NCBI GenBank assembly: GCA_002104905.1
Contig: MCFE01000244.1
Span: 1-64,000 of the forward strand
DNA: 64,000 bases
From: Basidiobolus meristosporus CBS 931.73
Taxonomy: Eukaryota; Basidiobolomycota; Basidiobolomycetes; Basidiobolales; Basidiobolaceae
Direction: 5' to 3'
The notes under the pieces are model-generated. The model searched no databases. It was given only the letters and a program-made list of their open reading frames with translations, and was not told the origin of the DNA. A program made the position numbers and the translations under genes. How positions within the stretch are numbered: the first letter of the stretch is position 1; each line of letters opens with the position of its first letter. Below, in pieces: positions 45,506-56,068 of the stretch.

Positions 45506-47560
45506 GTGCCGCCAAAAAATAAAGCAAAGTTGTCTGGTCCCCAACCAAACCCCACCACTGACAGCAGCAGAAGAATGGTTGGACAACAGCTTGCTTTGTT
45601 ATTTGGTGCAACAAGCAGGGCTACAACTAAAAAAGGCCCTGTGCACAGTGTGCCCACTGAACAGAATAATGCAGACTCCTCAGGCTCTCAGTCAAGTAGG
45701 CAATTGAGAACCTCTGCAGAGCCTCAAGTGGCCCGTTGTGCTCACACAGATGAGGCAGATGAGAATGAGCAAAAGCAGTACCTTCAGCTGAAGACCAGCA
45801 AGTTGCTGTCATAACACCACCACCACCAGTATTAGCAAGTCTGTTGTCAGCTCATACCAAAGCATTAATGAGATAATTTGGTGCAGTAGCCGATAGGATA
45901 GATGCAATGGCCCAGAGAAATCAGAAAAAAGCTCAGAAGTACAATGTGTGGAAAATATGTGTAGAGCAATCAATATCCCAGGTAGAAAAAGCAGTATCTT
46001 TACTGCATAGAAGGAACTCAAGTAGCTCAATGTCACAGCTAAGAATTGAGCCACTTCCCAATGTAACAGCAGAGGAACAACATAGAGTCTTGAAGCATAA
46101 TAACAGTGCCCAAAGATAAAGACCACAGAAAAACCTTTAACAGCATGGGAGGGAGATAATGTAGTGTTTATACCAAAGCCTAAAAACAAAAGACATTGAA
46201 GATTTGTAAAGCTGTTGAGTGCAACAATGAAGAGTGGGCTAGTATACAAGAGGTTGTTAGCAGTTTAGCACACCAACTCCTTAAGGCTGTTATACCATGG
46301 GACCATCAGGAACTCAAGTCCAAGCAGAATGCGCTTGACTTGCCCCATGAGCATTATTCTGGATTCAAATAAGCAATCAGCTATTAGGCCAGCATTGGTA
46401 TGCTAGTAAGTATCTTAAGAATAGCAGAAACCATCAAAGGCAGAAGGACAAGTGTGCAATGGCTAAAAACCAGCAGCTTCCTCAAGAACCTGCTACAAGC
46501 AGGGCTAAAAGCTCCAAACAAGCATCAATGAGGCATCTGGTAGCTGGAAGAGTGCCAATAAGCCAAAAGCAGGCAGACCAAGATGCACCAGCACAACATT
46601 TACCAAGGAAAAAGTGTGGTTATGCTCAAGAAACACTTGGTCAAAGTATCAGTGAAGTACCTGGCAGTGATAAAACAAGTGGCTTCCTCAGGAGCCCTTT
46701 ACAGCATGGGCTGAGAGCTCAAAACAAGCAGGAATAAAGCATTAGGTTGCCTGCAGAGTGGCAGCTAGCAAGAGCAGGCCAAAACAGATGCATTAGAGCA
46801 GCATTTATAAAGGAGAAAATGTAGTTCAATACCAGAAGCACTCAGACAAAGTAGCAGTGAAAGACATGGCAGTGATAAAGAAAAAGGGAAAAGGGAAAAA
46901 GTCCACCCAAGCCAGAGACAGGAAAGTGTAAGAAAAAAGCTGCAGTTCCTGCCAGTTAACTCTGTAAGCCCAGAACAGACTGAGTCCCAAACCAAGAAGA
47001 ATTACCAACAAGAAAACAACTGTTTTCACAAGAGTGGAAGTGCAGTCAGTTGAGCTACACTCCAGTGAGGTATATGAGTTTACAGAGAAAGGCAATTTGG
47101 CTACCACAGTCTCCACATTCTCCATTGCTGATAGAGTGGAGATCCTGTTGACAGACAAAGTATCAATATCAAGAACTCAAAAGGTCACCACAATGCCTTT
47201 AGTGTATTTTGGAACATTAATAGGCACACCTATAGGTTGCAGCACTTCTTCAAGAGCAGTGCTCAAGAAAGCACACTTGAATATTGCAAGGACTTATTGC
47301 AAAGACTGGCAGATGAGGAGCTAGACCTTGCAGTACTGACTGCAGACCAGGATGTATGGGAACCAGTAAATGAACAATGGCATAAAACGGTAGGGTTCCC
47401 GCCAAAGTTGTGAAAACAGATTGTTACAGCAGAAATACTTATTGAGTGGTGGATTTTAATGGAGTTACTTATTGAGTTTAGGGTCAGACTTAATGTTAGT
47501 GTAGGGTATAAGGACTTGCTTAGGTCAATACAATTGGCAATTAAGGTACAACTGAAGTTT
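45506..47560 (+). pseudogene. CACTA ORF-X, most complete copy
   Basis: Begins MPPKNKAKLSGPQPNPTT at 45506 and can be followed to the C-terminal segment (KFQWK near 47560) in one direction with frameshifts and stops. In order: a Ser/Gln-rich N-terminus (SSGSQSSRQLRTSAEPQ, 45665-45730), a coiled-coil part (AMAQRNQKKAQK, QSISQVEKAVSLL, 45905-46010), the conserved block CNNEEWASIQEVV (46220-46260) with PWDHQELK (46300), basic repeats (46459-46900), and the C-terminal helix-rich region (47180-47560). The ancestral protein would be roughly 650-700 residues. No match to a known family comes to mind. Position, divergence from Tnp2 and copy number show it is a transposon gene, not a host gene. Confidence 0.65.
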
Positions 47561-47900
47561 CAATGGAAATAAATCAATATCATGCATGAAAAATAAGAGA
47601 AACAGTGGAGTCAGGTAGCAAGGAGTGTGAAAAAGAGGCAATAGCCAATCAATGCATACAAACATAGGAGGTGATAGAGTGTCCAGGATCAGAAAGTGAG
47701 AAATTGGCAGAGAACCAATCAAAAGCCACTTTTGTATCACTGTGATGAAAAATTTGATGAACTTTTTTATGATATCTGGGGTGCAATTATTTCCTGATGG
47801 TCTTTGCATGGTGTCCTGATGGAATCAGTACCTCTTAGTCACAGGACTTAGAATCTATGATGGCCTCTTGATGGGATCATTGCAGTAATTTTTCATAGGG
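47561..47900 (+). mobile_element. CACTA ORF-X-side tail and terminus
   Basis: Non-coding tail shared with 8.2-8.6, 12.7-13.07, 22.8-23.2, 42.6-42.9 and 43.4-43.7 kb. It ends GTAATTTTTCATAGGG at 47900. Read from outside, the end is CCCTATGAAAAATTAC. Confidence 0.65.
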
Positions 47901-47931
47901 GACAGGATCATTACAATTATTTTTCATTGGG
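47901..47931 (+). mobile_element. Remnant end of an older CACTA copy
   Basis: GACAGGATCATTACAATTAT followed by TTTTCATTGGG repeats the last 31 bases of the preceding terminus. The copy ending at 47900 was thus inserted just inside the end of another copy. Confidence 0.6.
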
Positions 47932-49054
47932 CATACTTTTGATGGAGTTGATCAATAATGATCAAATAGACAGCATTTAAAAGCTAGTTTCAACCGTACT
48001 CTGGCTTCAGACTCCAATATATCAGTGCTCTGAGTTGCAGTGCTTGGTGGTGACCTCATCAAATACAATTCTCAAGATCTAATCCAGAAAAATAAATACC
48101 ATCAAATGTGTTCTGCCACTGCAATACATAATTTATATAAAGCAAATATATAGAACTATTCAGTTTTTTGAGTGGCTCATAGTTTTACACTGACCAACTG
48201 TTGCATGATTATATACTCCAATCAGGCTTGCAATCATTTGCTTCACTCATTTTTTGGCTGGCGGGGGAATTTTCTTAGGTTGATTTTGCTAAATTTGTGA
48301 AATACAGCCTCCCACTGGATTGATAAGTAAACAGAGTGATAGCTTATCCAACAGTACCAATTTTAGCCCCCATTACACTGGTGTTAGTATCTGAGAATTT
48401 TATACAACTATAGAATTCTTCCAATGAATCACATAGTACATATCTATACTCTAGTAGAACATATATGTATTAAGTATCATCAGGATCCCTACAATTTGGG
48501 GAGCTTGTTTCTGAGATCTTCTTCCATGAGTAGGTAGTTTAGAATGGCAGTTAACAGCACCAGTACTAGCATTCTCAGGTGTATTTTGAGTAGCTACATA
48601 TTTTAGTATAATCCTCCTCCAGCAATCATTCAATAATGATCTGTATCTTTTTCACAGTTCAGGATAATATCCTATCCAAAAGCTTATCTATTGGTCAGTT
48701 GGGGTCATATGATTACATATAGCAATGCACTTTATTGTGGATCTTTACCCTCAACTGCTGAAATTATGCAATTTACTTCATTAATAATAGAGCACCTACA
48801 TGATATATTTCTTGACATATTTACATGCCAGCTTAATAGACTCATATTGATAGCTACCTGCATAGCTAGTGACAGCTTCTTTAGAAGGCAAGGCCTTCTT
48901 CTCCATAGTAATATCTTCATTTATATAGTCCATTAGTGGCAATAGTCATCTTTAACCTTAGTAGAACAATAGAGTATAAGTCTTTGTCAATGTTAGTGGA
49001 AGAAGATCCAAGGCAAAGTAGACACTGTGAGAGCAGCAGGCTTGGGCTCATAAT
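47932..49054. other. AT-rich interval, unassigned
   Basis: About 1.1 kb without a recognisable gene. It is CpG-poor like the transposon region. Six-frame reading gives only short peptides with no motif I can name (longest 48691-48936, plus). Probably decayed element sequence, but I cannot assign it. Confidence 0.5.
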
Positions 49055-49403
49055 TGGTTGTAATATTCTGAGGAGTATTGGAAGTGATGTTGAGAACTAG
49101 GGCATTTACATGCTATTCACTGGTAGATTGATAGATCAAAAAAATGGTTTTTATACTTCTAATGAAGCAAGACAAACAAATATGTAGAGTTTGTTAAGGA
49201 AGCTCTCAAGAGTATGTGTGCAAAGTTTGGGGTCTTTTGGACCACTCTGAGATAAATCATAATCTGGGTACCTGATAATTTGTTGAAGATATTCTAAGTA
49301 ATTCCTGACAAGAAATTTGATCAGGGCAGAATACTAATTACAGAATAAGATCTATGTGACTAAGTCAGCATGAATATTTAGGTGACAACCTAATATTACA
49401 ACA
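49055..49403 (-). repeat. Diverged Copia LTR (~349 bp)
   Basis: TGGTTGTAATATTCTGAGG...CTAATATTACAACA aligns over its length with 3112-3460 in the same orientation, including the stretch GCAAAGTTTGGGG (near 49219-49231). It is strongly diverged. It sits against the 3' end of a plus-strand Copia polyprotein, in the wrong orientation to be that element's own 3' LTR. Confidence 0.6.
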
Positions 49404-49720
49404 AATACAATCAAAATCATATATCCAATTTTATAGCTGCAGTTGAGCAGATAATCAGATACTTAAAAGGAACTGCTGATATCTGATTACAGTCCACTTA
49501 TAAGGGCTCAGAGCAGGATCCTTTAGTGCTAGACCTAAGCATATAGATAGTAGTCATCAATTCATCAAAGAAGCCAAAAAAAATAACTTGGTTAATTTGG
49601 TTTACTGTCCTACTCATGAATTGATAGCAGATATATTTGTGAAACCATTAGCCAGAGATAAACTTGAATATCTTAGATCACAATTGGGCCTAGTTATTAT
49701 GAGTATTTAGTTGAGCAGGA
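49404..49720 (+). pseudogene. Copia RNase H, C-terminal fragment
   Basis: Reading plus-strand frames gives AVEQIIRYLKGTADI near 49440-49482, then HQFIKEAKKNNLVNLVYCPT near 49558-49617 and HELIADIFVKPLARDKLEYLRSQLGL near 49618-49695. This is the characteristic end of Copia RNase H. A stop lies in the first part. It is the last transposon sequence before the gene-bearing part of the window. Confidence 0.8.
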
Positions 49721-49921
49721 GTGCAATAAGCTTTGTGTTATAGATAGATAACCCACCCTTTTTCCTTCAAACAATTATATACACATATCTAGTAGTACCA
49801 TAAATGACTAGCTCCTTGTTCAAAGCACTGCAGTTTTGAAGATTCCCACATTGTAGGTGATCTAGGAGTTCATACAAGTGGATCGATCTACAACAAGCCA
49901 ATCAGTCACGAGCCCAGAACA

Positions 49922-50260
49922 ATGGGATCAAGTCCAGCCACTTTTCTGAGCAATCCAAGATTAGAAAGAATACCAGTAGACACAACACTGACTACTTGCT
50001 TGAGCAACAACAAATGGTGCGTTCAATTACAAGAATCTCTACAATTTAATCCATTCCCCGGAGCAACTAGTAAAATACAAGAGATGAGACAGCCCATACG
50101 CTGGGGAATTATACAACATGGATGGGTTAGAGTAAATAGGCGAATGCGATTCGGGATAGAGTACATCCAACTACTTGTACAAAAAGGTGCCTGGACACAG
50201 ACCGTTGCACGAAGACAGTTTTACATTTTGGAATTAGGGAGGATTGCGTGGTATGGATGA
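49922..50260 (+). CDS. Short hypothetical ORF at the transposon/gene boundary (112 codons)
   Basis: Open from ATG 49922 to TGA 50258-50260 with no recognised domain; rich in Arg, Gln and Ile, without a signal peptide or membrane segment. It ends 22 bp before the stop codon of the convergent cyclin gene, so it may be chance or lie in the cyclin's 3' untranslated region. It sits at the change from CpG-poor to CpG-normal sequence. I give it low weight. Confidence 0.2.
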   Translation: MGSSPATFLSNPRLERIPVDTTLTTCLSNNKWCVQLQESLQFNPFPGATSKIQEMRQPIRWGIIQHGWVRVNRRMRFGIEYIQLLVQKGAWTQTVARRQFYILELGRIAWYG

Positions 50261-50282
50261 TATCATAGAACGCTACGTTACA

Positions 50283-50894
50283 CTACACTACACTACTAGG
50301 AGTTCGGCTCTCTTTGACACCAAGGATGCTAGGGTATCTCCACCAACTCTTGGGTGCACCGACCTGCTTCCGGACGGACGCTAGCTCCTCGGTAGGTGGC
50401 TCCATCTTGAGCGCGGCCGGACCAGACTTGCTGTAACGCAGGTATTGCTTAGCATAGAGTAGCCATTGGGTGAATTCGATTTCGGAAACAAAGAGATCGA
50501 AGCCAATGGCGAATAGGAAGGATTGTTCGAACGAGGTGAGCTCACTCACGCTGATTCCGGAGATGTGTGACCAACTAGAGTTGGTGTAGGTGTCATCCTC
50601 CAGTACTTTGTGGGCCAAGATGACAGCCACCACGAACAGCTGCCTCTCATATCCGCTGATGCGGATCTGAGGATTCTTGGTGACCCGTTGTATGTATTTC
50701 AATGCTAACAAGAGGACCGATGGGGACACACCGCTCGTGTGAAGGATCCGTTCGATGGAAGCGCGCAGGCGAAAGTCGGGTTGGGAGCAGGCGAAGCTCC
50801 GCTGCCACATATGGGCCACCATATCCATGGCAAAATTGGCGATCTTGGGAACAAAATCACCCTGTGAATTGGAGAACAGCTCTATGGGCGTCAT
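50283..50894 (-). CDS. PCL/Pho80-type cyclin
   Basis: A single-exon gene of 203 residues. The cyclin box spans about residues 30-150 (IANFAMDMVAHMW, then GVSPSVLLLALKYIQRVTK, YERQLFVVAVILAHKVLEDDTYTNSSWSHISGISVSELTSFEQSFLFAIGFDLFVSEIEF). The stretch around LAHKVLEDDTYTN..W is the mark of Pho80/PCL cyclins, which activate Pho85-like kinases in phosphate sensing, glycogen control, morphogenesis or cell cycle; which of these applies here cannot be told. The length fits small PCL proteins. The start is the first ATG downstream of a TATA box at 50978-50985, and the leader is about 60 nt. The C-terminus is short and basic. Confidence 0.85.
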   Translation of the reverse strand: MTPIELFSNSQGDFVPKIANFAMDMVAHMWQRSFACSQPDFRLRASIERILHTSGVSPSVLLLALKYIQRVTKNPQIRISGYERQLFVVAVILAHKVLEDDTYTNSSWSHISGISVSELTSFEQSFLFAIGFDLFVSEIEFTQWLLYAKQYLRYSKSGPAALKMEPPTEELASVRKQVGAPKSWWRYPSILGVKESRTPSSVV

Positions 50895-50977
50895 GAAGTG
50901 ATGTCGTATGAGGAACCAATAGACAAGCGAGTTCTAGTCAGCACTACTACAGCTGCCGGGCCGGTGCGTGGTGCGAG

Positions 50978-50985
50978 TATATATA
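50978..50985 (-). promoter_or_regulatory. TATA box of the cyclin gene
   Basis: TATATATA lies 84 bp upstream of the cyclin ATG, in otherwise GC-balanced sequence. The palindromic motif could serve either strand, but the only gene nearby is the cyclin. Confidence 0.5.
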
Positions 50986-50989
50986 GCTC

Positions 50990-52110
50990 TCGATAACTCG
51001 ACGGCATTTGGACCCTGTCCTCGACCTCTTCCCATTGGACGGAACCCAAGTCAGTTGAGATGCAACGAATTAAGAACAAACCGGCATTTTCCAAGACCTC
51101 GTAATAAACAAATTAGGGGAAAGGATCAGAAATGACCCACTGATATGCCGGAAACCGGACTGCCACTATGATGTCCCATAGAAAACTCAATCAAGCGTCC
51201 GCAATGATTGGAGCAGCCAGATTATGACAGTTACCGTTGTCTTGCAGTTGAGCTGGACTGCACCCCTCGCTACTGAGCAAGGAAGAAGCTGGTTCAATGG
51301 TGTGGGTGACACCCATGAATCTCATCGTTTACGCTGCAACTGATGGCATCGAGGTGGCGTTGTTGTCCTGCCTCCCATTCTCCACTGCTTGCTCAACCTG
51401 GGCCTAGGATTTGGCTTGTCAAGACTCAGCATGTTGGGGAATTGAGTGAGCCAGGCTGGGACATTTGGTACACATGAAATCAGTGTCTCACCAACCACCA
51501 TGACGCGAGATGGATTATCGGCTTACCTCACGCAAGGATAGGGTTACACCATGATCTCAGCCTCCCGAACACTTTTCCCTACGGACTCCATTGATGCATT
51601 GCATAGGTCAAGCGAAGCTGGGTGAATCTCTTCACATGCGATACAAGTTTGCTCGGGTGGGTACCTTGAGATCATGGCACGAAACAGCTTCTCAACCGAG
51701 GCTCAGCCCCCTACTCATCAACTGGTCTCTCCCGTCTACCAATAGCCATGCATGGATTCTATTGGCTACCTGGCCTTCGCATCGATTAGCTATACTATGT
51801 CAGCGGCCGATCGAAGGAAACTGACACAAGCCACCACTACAAAGTTCATCCTCACACCAACCTCCCACTGCGCCAACGGCTACAGCGGGTGTCATAAAGC
51901 GATACTGCTGCTGCTCCATATCCTCGAATGGGATGGCCTCAGAGAAGATCAAGTGGATGGAATTGTACCGATTAATGCCCGCTGCTGGACACACCAGCCA
52001 GATTAATTTATTTGGAACTCAGATATGTGGGGACTCGTGATGGCCGATACCTCGAGCGCGGTAGGTAAAGCATATGTAAAATATCCAAAATATCTCGAAT
52101 CCTGGGCTGC
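50990..52110. other. Intergenic, no gene seen
   Basis: About 1.1 kb between the cyclin promoter and the end of the O-methyltransferase gene. Composition is like host genes, but no frame has a recognisable domain or codes for more than ~84 residues. No tRNA cloverleaf was noticed. Confidence 0.5.
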
Positions 52111-53614
52111 TTAGGCCGGAGCAGCTTCAATGATATTGACGACCCCTCGAAGTTTCCATATCTTGGTCACTTGGAAGTCGGCCTGCTGTAGTATCCTTTC
52201 AAAGTCCTCCTGAACTCTCTCCTGCCCGTTGAAGAGACACCTCATCAGCAGGTTCATCTGCTGCACAAGCCTGTCAACGGGGGGATCCTCGATGATCGTG
52301 TCGGCAATCAGCAGTCTCCCATGCGGAGGGATAGCCTTGCGGATGACCGACAATATCCTATGACACTCCGTGTCGTCCCAATCGTGAAGCACGAATCTCA
52401 TGAAGTAAACTTCGTGGCCGGATGGCACCTCCTTGAAAAAATCCCCACCTAGGAACCTCACCTTGGGCAACAGACTCCGGTGGTCCCGTGACCAAACCTG
52501 GGATTCAATGGAAGGGGTTTAGAAAAGCGCATCAAACGATCGGCACAAGCGCCTTACCCGCTTAGCATCCTTGATCACTTCGGGTCGATCCAGCAAGATA
52601 CCGCGAAGCTTTGGGTATCGTTTGTGAAGCTTGTAACTAAACGCACCTACACCACTGCCCACATCAACTATCGTCTCCCCGCTGTGTCGCCGCCAATCAT
52701 AATCTATATGTTTGTGAGGTCATTGTCAGCATAATAAGGGCACCAACAGTTTTGCACTGACCCTCCAGTAAACCACATGTGACCAAGCAATCCTGGCTCA
52801 CCATGCTCCCCTCAAATATGTGTCGCTTCTCAACGTTTTCCGGATGTTTGAACCAGCTCCACACATCTGTCCCATAGGCTTTCTTGAAGGGAACCTCTGT
52901 ACTACCTTCTTGAGCAAACTCAGGCATATGTTCCATCGAGCGATACCATTCCTCTCCCCTAGTAAATACGTGTTCGTCATTGGATCAGGACGCATATATA
53001 GTGGAATCATCATTGGCACCAACCAGCACAATGCCCTGCACCTGGCTGAATTAGGGTGATCCTTTCGAAGGATGTTGGAGAAGGCATTGTTGGCGAACAC
53101 CTGTGAACCGGGCCCATAGATCTCGGTGAAGTATCCGAGCCCCATAAGTAGCCTCATCAGAGCCGCTGCGCAGCAACCAAATCAGCGTTGATGTTCGGGT
53201 GGGAGCATAACTGTGCATAGAATTTGACGTACCTAATACATCCACTTTGAGCGCAGTCTTGCTGGCTATGGCTTCGATTCCCATGGGCTCGAGATGCAAC
53301 AAATCCGGGATCTCATATCTACATACCATATGTAATGCCTTGGCTTCGATGAACGAGCCGATATGTTGCATTACTCTATGATAAGGGGGAAGCAACAAAG
53401 AGTTCACCTTTTCCAGGCCGTGTGACAACGACTGGTAATCAAAGTATTGCTTGGATGGTCGGAGTTGAGAATAGTCAGCGTCAGGATCGGAATCAGGGAG
53501 CAAGTCGCCCACCTCCTCCGCCAGATCGGTCAGTTTGTCGGCCAAGGTCAAGAGGAGCTGTCGAAGCTCTTCCTTGCGTGACAACGAATTGTTATTGCTA
53601 GCAACGTGGGGCAT
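52111..53614 (-). CDS. SAM-dependent O-methyltransferase (COMT/sterigmatocystin type)
   Basis: Five exons on the minus strand: 53614-53233, 53165-53042, 52958-52762, 52703-52558 and 52497-52111. The introns of 58-83 nt start GT and end AG and keep frame throughout, giving 411 residues, a normal length for fungal family 2 O-methyltransferases. The SAM-binding motif VDVGSGVGAF lies near the start of exon 4, LLDRPEVI follows, and exon 5 holds the catalytic-His motif LHDWDD and LLIADTIIEDPP. The first ~110 residues form the helical dimerisation part. It transfers a methyl group to a hydroxyl of an unknown, probably aromatic, substrate. No polyketide synthase or other biosynthetic gene is adjacent. 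A start at 53650 is also possible. Cytosolic. Confidence 0.88.
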
Positions 53615-54721
53615 CTTGTGATTAATGGAACCTCGAGAGATCGCCACCATTATATTCTCTTGGGCACCTTGATCGCCCCACACGATTTCCCGACTACATA
53701 CCGTTCTAAAACGTGCGGGTGCATATCGACTACAGCTTAATGCCAAGTCCACCAATCTAGTTGTCTCCGAGGAGATTTTGTCGCGTTACCATCATGATAT
53801 CACACCGTTTCAACAAATAATCCACGATTCAATGTAGAGTGCCACATCGGGGAAGGCCCTATAGTCCGACAACTGCGTTACGAAAGAGTATTGAGTCGAG
53901 CGCAAACATGCCAAACCCGGAGTATATCCGTGGATTCTCTGAAAGATCCGCCGGTATGATGGAGACTGGCGATTTCCGTCCACCTGGCTCACACGCCAAG
54001 ACGTTGGCCTAGCTCTTGGCTAGGGAAGTTGGAATCTGATTGAATGCCTTCGAACACACCATTTAATGTATGCACCCCAGGTTGCGCCCGATCGTTAATG
54101 ACCGACTCTTGGCTGGGATTTGATGGATGGTGTTGGCGCTCAGCAACCATTTTCAATTTAATACATTTTTGGCTAGAAGCAGGATTTACATGAATGGGCG
54201 CCTGGAAGAAGGTTGATCATTTGGAAATTGCCATACATCATGTCCTGGTGAGAAGCTAGATGAGTTGGCCAATGGAGAGGCCACTGGCATTGAGTTGGCT
54301 TGACATGTCTTTGTTCCACCTGCTCCCATTGGTCACCCCACCCACCACAGAGAAACAAGTGATACACCAATTGATTGATAATGAATTCCGCAGAAACGCA
54401 GATAGAAGTTGATAGAGTGGACCTCAACTCTCATCCACCACTTAGATTAGATCAGAACTAATCGAAAGACAAGCGAGCTCAGCTTGCCGTGTTTGGTAAG
54501 GGTCGAGTATATGAAATAATTTGGTTTGTTGAACCGGATGGACCACAGCCCTTATGATTCGCGGAATTCCATGATATGTTCTTCCATAACGGGCAGCCGA
54601 GTGAAAGATCCGCCGATTCGAATCTATGTGTAATCTTCTATGATTCATTGCGACCCTTGGTATATGTTCACCTTGACATTGCTTCGTTGAGCTTGCTTCT
54701 CTAGTTATATACACAGCGCTC
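53615..54721. other. Intergenic between divergent O-methyltransferase and EXS genes
   Basis: About 1.1 kb holding the promoters of both genes. No further coding sequence is supported; open stretches at 53810-53992 and 54173-54427 have no recognisable content. I saw no clear TATA box or repeated binding site. Confidence 0.5.
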
Positions 54722-56068
54722 ATGGTTGTCTCTCTATTTCCTGTCGAATATCGTGTTTTGCTTCTCATAGACTTGGGAATCTGGTGCTGGAGCCTGAACC
54801 TCCAACTCTTAAACAAAGCTGGAATAGATGTTCAGATTCTGTTCGAACTGGAGAAAAACGATCACAAGGCCCACCGCGTGTTCTACAACATCGCCCTTGT
54901 GTTTACCCTGATCACCCAGTTCTTCTTGATGTTCTTTTGGCTTCTTGTGAATTTCAACTACAGTGGAATCGTGGCAACGGCCATGTGCTACTTCGTGTTG
55001 CTGTTCTTGACGATATGCCCGTTTAACATCCTACATAAGAAGACCCGGTTCATTTTCTTGAGGTAGCTACGCAAGCCACATTTCGAACCGAACTTTTCGT
55101 CCTCTGACTCTGCTTCACCAGCTCATTGATTAGGATAGTGTTCTCTCCCCTCCGTTCCGAACCCACCTTTGAAGATGTCATCTTGGCGGATATATTAACA
55201 AGCTTTGCCAAAGTTATTACCGGGCTCCTCTTTGCGTTAGGCATGTTCTTCACCTCTCTCAAACACGAGCCCGCCACTCCTGAAGATATGCACCGTGCTT
55301 TCGAGTTATCCTTCATAGGCCCTATCATCACAAGGTCAGTGAATGCACCCCGTTTTTTAACAGCTTGACTCTGACAACAGTTATCTAAAATCATCGTCTT
55401 GAAGCCTTCCCTTCCTGTTCCGACTTCGCCAATGCGTATCGGAGTATCTGACTACCAAGGGGACAGGGTACAAGCCCTTGGCGAATGCAGTTAAGTACGC
55501 CTCAGCTTTCCCGGTGATATTCCTTTCGGCCGCGATGCACAATCAATCCGAAGCGAACGGCAACTTGTTTATTATATGGTACCTTTCGGAAATTATTTCT
55601 ACCCAACATAGCAAGCGCGCATGCTGATCGAGGTGATTTGACCCTGTTAGGTTGCTCGCGGTGATCTTCAACTCGCTCTACTCCTTTTACTGGGACGTGG
55701 TCATGGACTGGGGGCTTGGTGCTCGCTTTTCGGCTGAGAAAGGCACAAGAATGATGCTGCTTCGACAGATCCTAATCTACCGCAAGCCAGTGTATTATAT
55801 CTCCATCCTTATCGACTTCTTTCTACGCACCACCTGGTCCTTAAAGCTATCGGAGAGCCTGAAGTCGGAGGATCTGCTTGCGGGCGGGTTCATTCTAGAG
55901 GTGGCAGAGATCCTTCGACGCTGGCTTTGGATCTACTTTAGGGTCGAGAAAGAATGGATCAGCACGGAACTCGATCGTACGCGAACCAATTACTCGTTGC
56001 AGTTATTGGATTCGTCGGACTCGGAAGATGAGTTGGAGGAATTAAATCTCATCATGAACGAATTGTAA
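54722..56068 (+). CDS. EXS-domain membrane protein, Erd1-like
   Basis: Four exons: 54722-55062, 55134-55334, 55405-55578 and 55651-56068. Introns are 70-72 nt with GT/AG borders and consistent phase, giving 377 residues. An EXS domain (SYG1/XPR1/Erd1 family) fills the protein: N-terminal LPVEYR-like segment with LGIWCWSLNLQLLNKAGID, a hydrophobic pair at about 60-105, PTFEDVILADILTSFAKV near 125-145, LPFLFRLRQCVSEYL near 185, and NSLYSFYWDVVMDWGLG near 245, the most conserved EXS signature. There is no SPX domain, and the length is close to yeast Erd1 (~360), so I favour the Golgi Erd1 type (phosphate recycling and retention of Golgi glycosyltransferases) over plasma-membrane Syg1/XPR1. The acidic tail DSSDSEDELEE is notable. 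Confidence 0.88.

Noticed and set aside
45809-46249. 146-codon minus-strand frame
   Set aside because: Opposite the conserved coiled-coil and NNEEW part of ORF-X; the plus frame is the one shared between copies.
52111-53614. Secondary-metabolite gene cluster around the O-methyltransferase
   Set aside because: Neighbours are a cyclin, an Erd1-like protein, a membrane protein and a chitin synthase; no synthase, oxidase or regulator of such a cluster is in the window.
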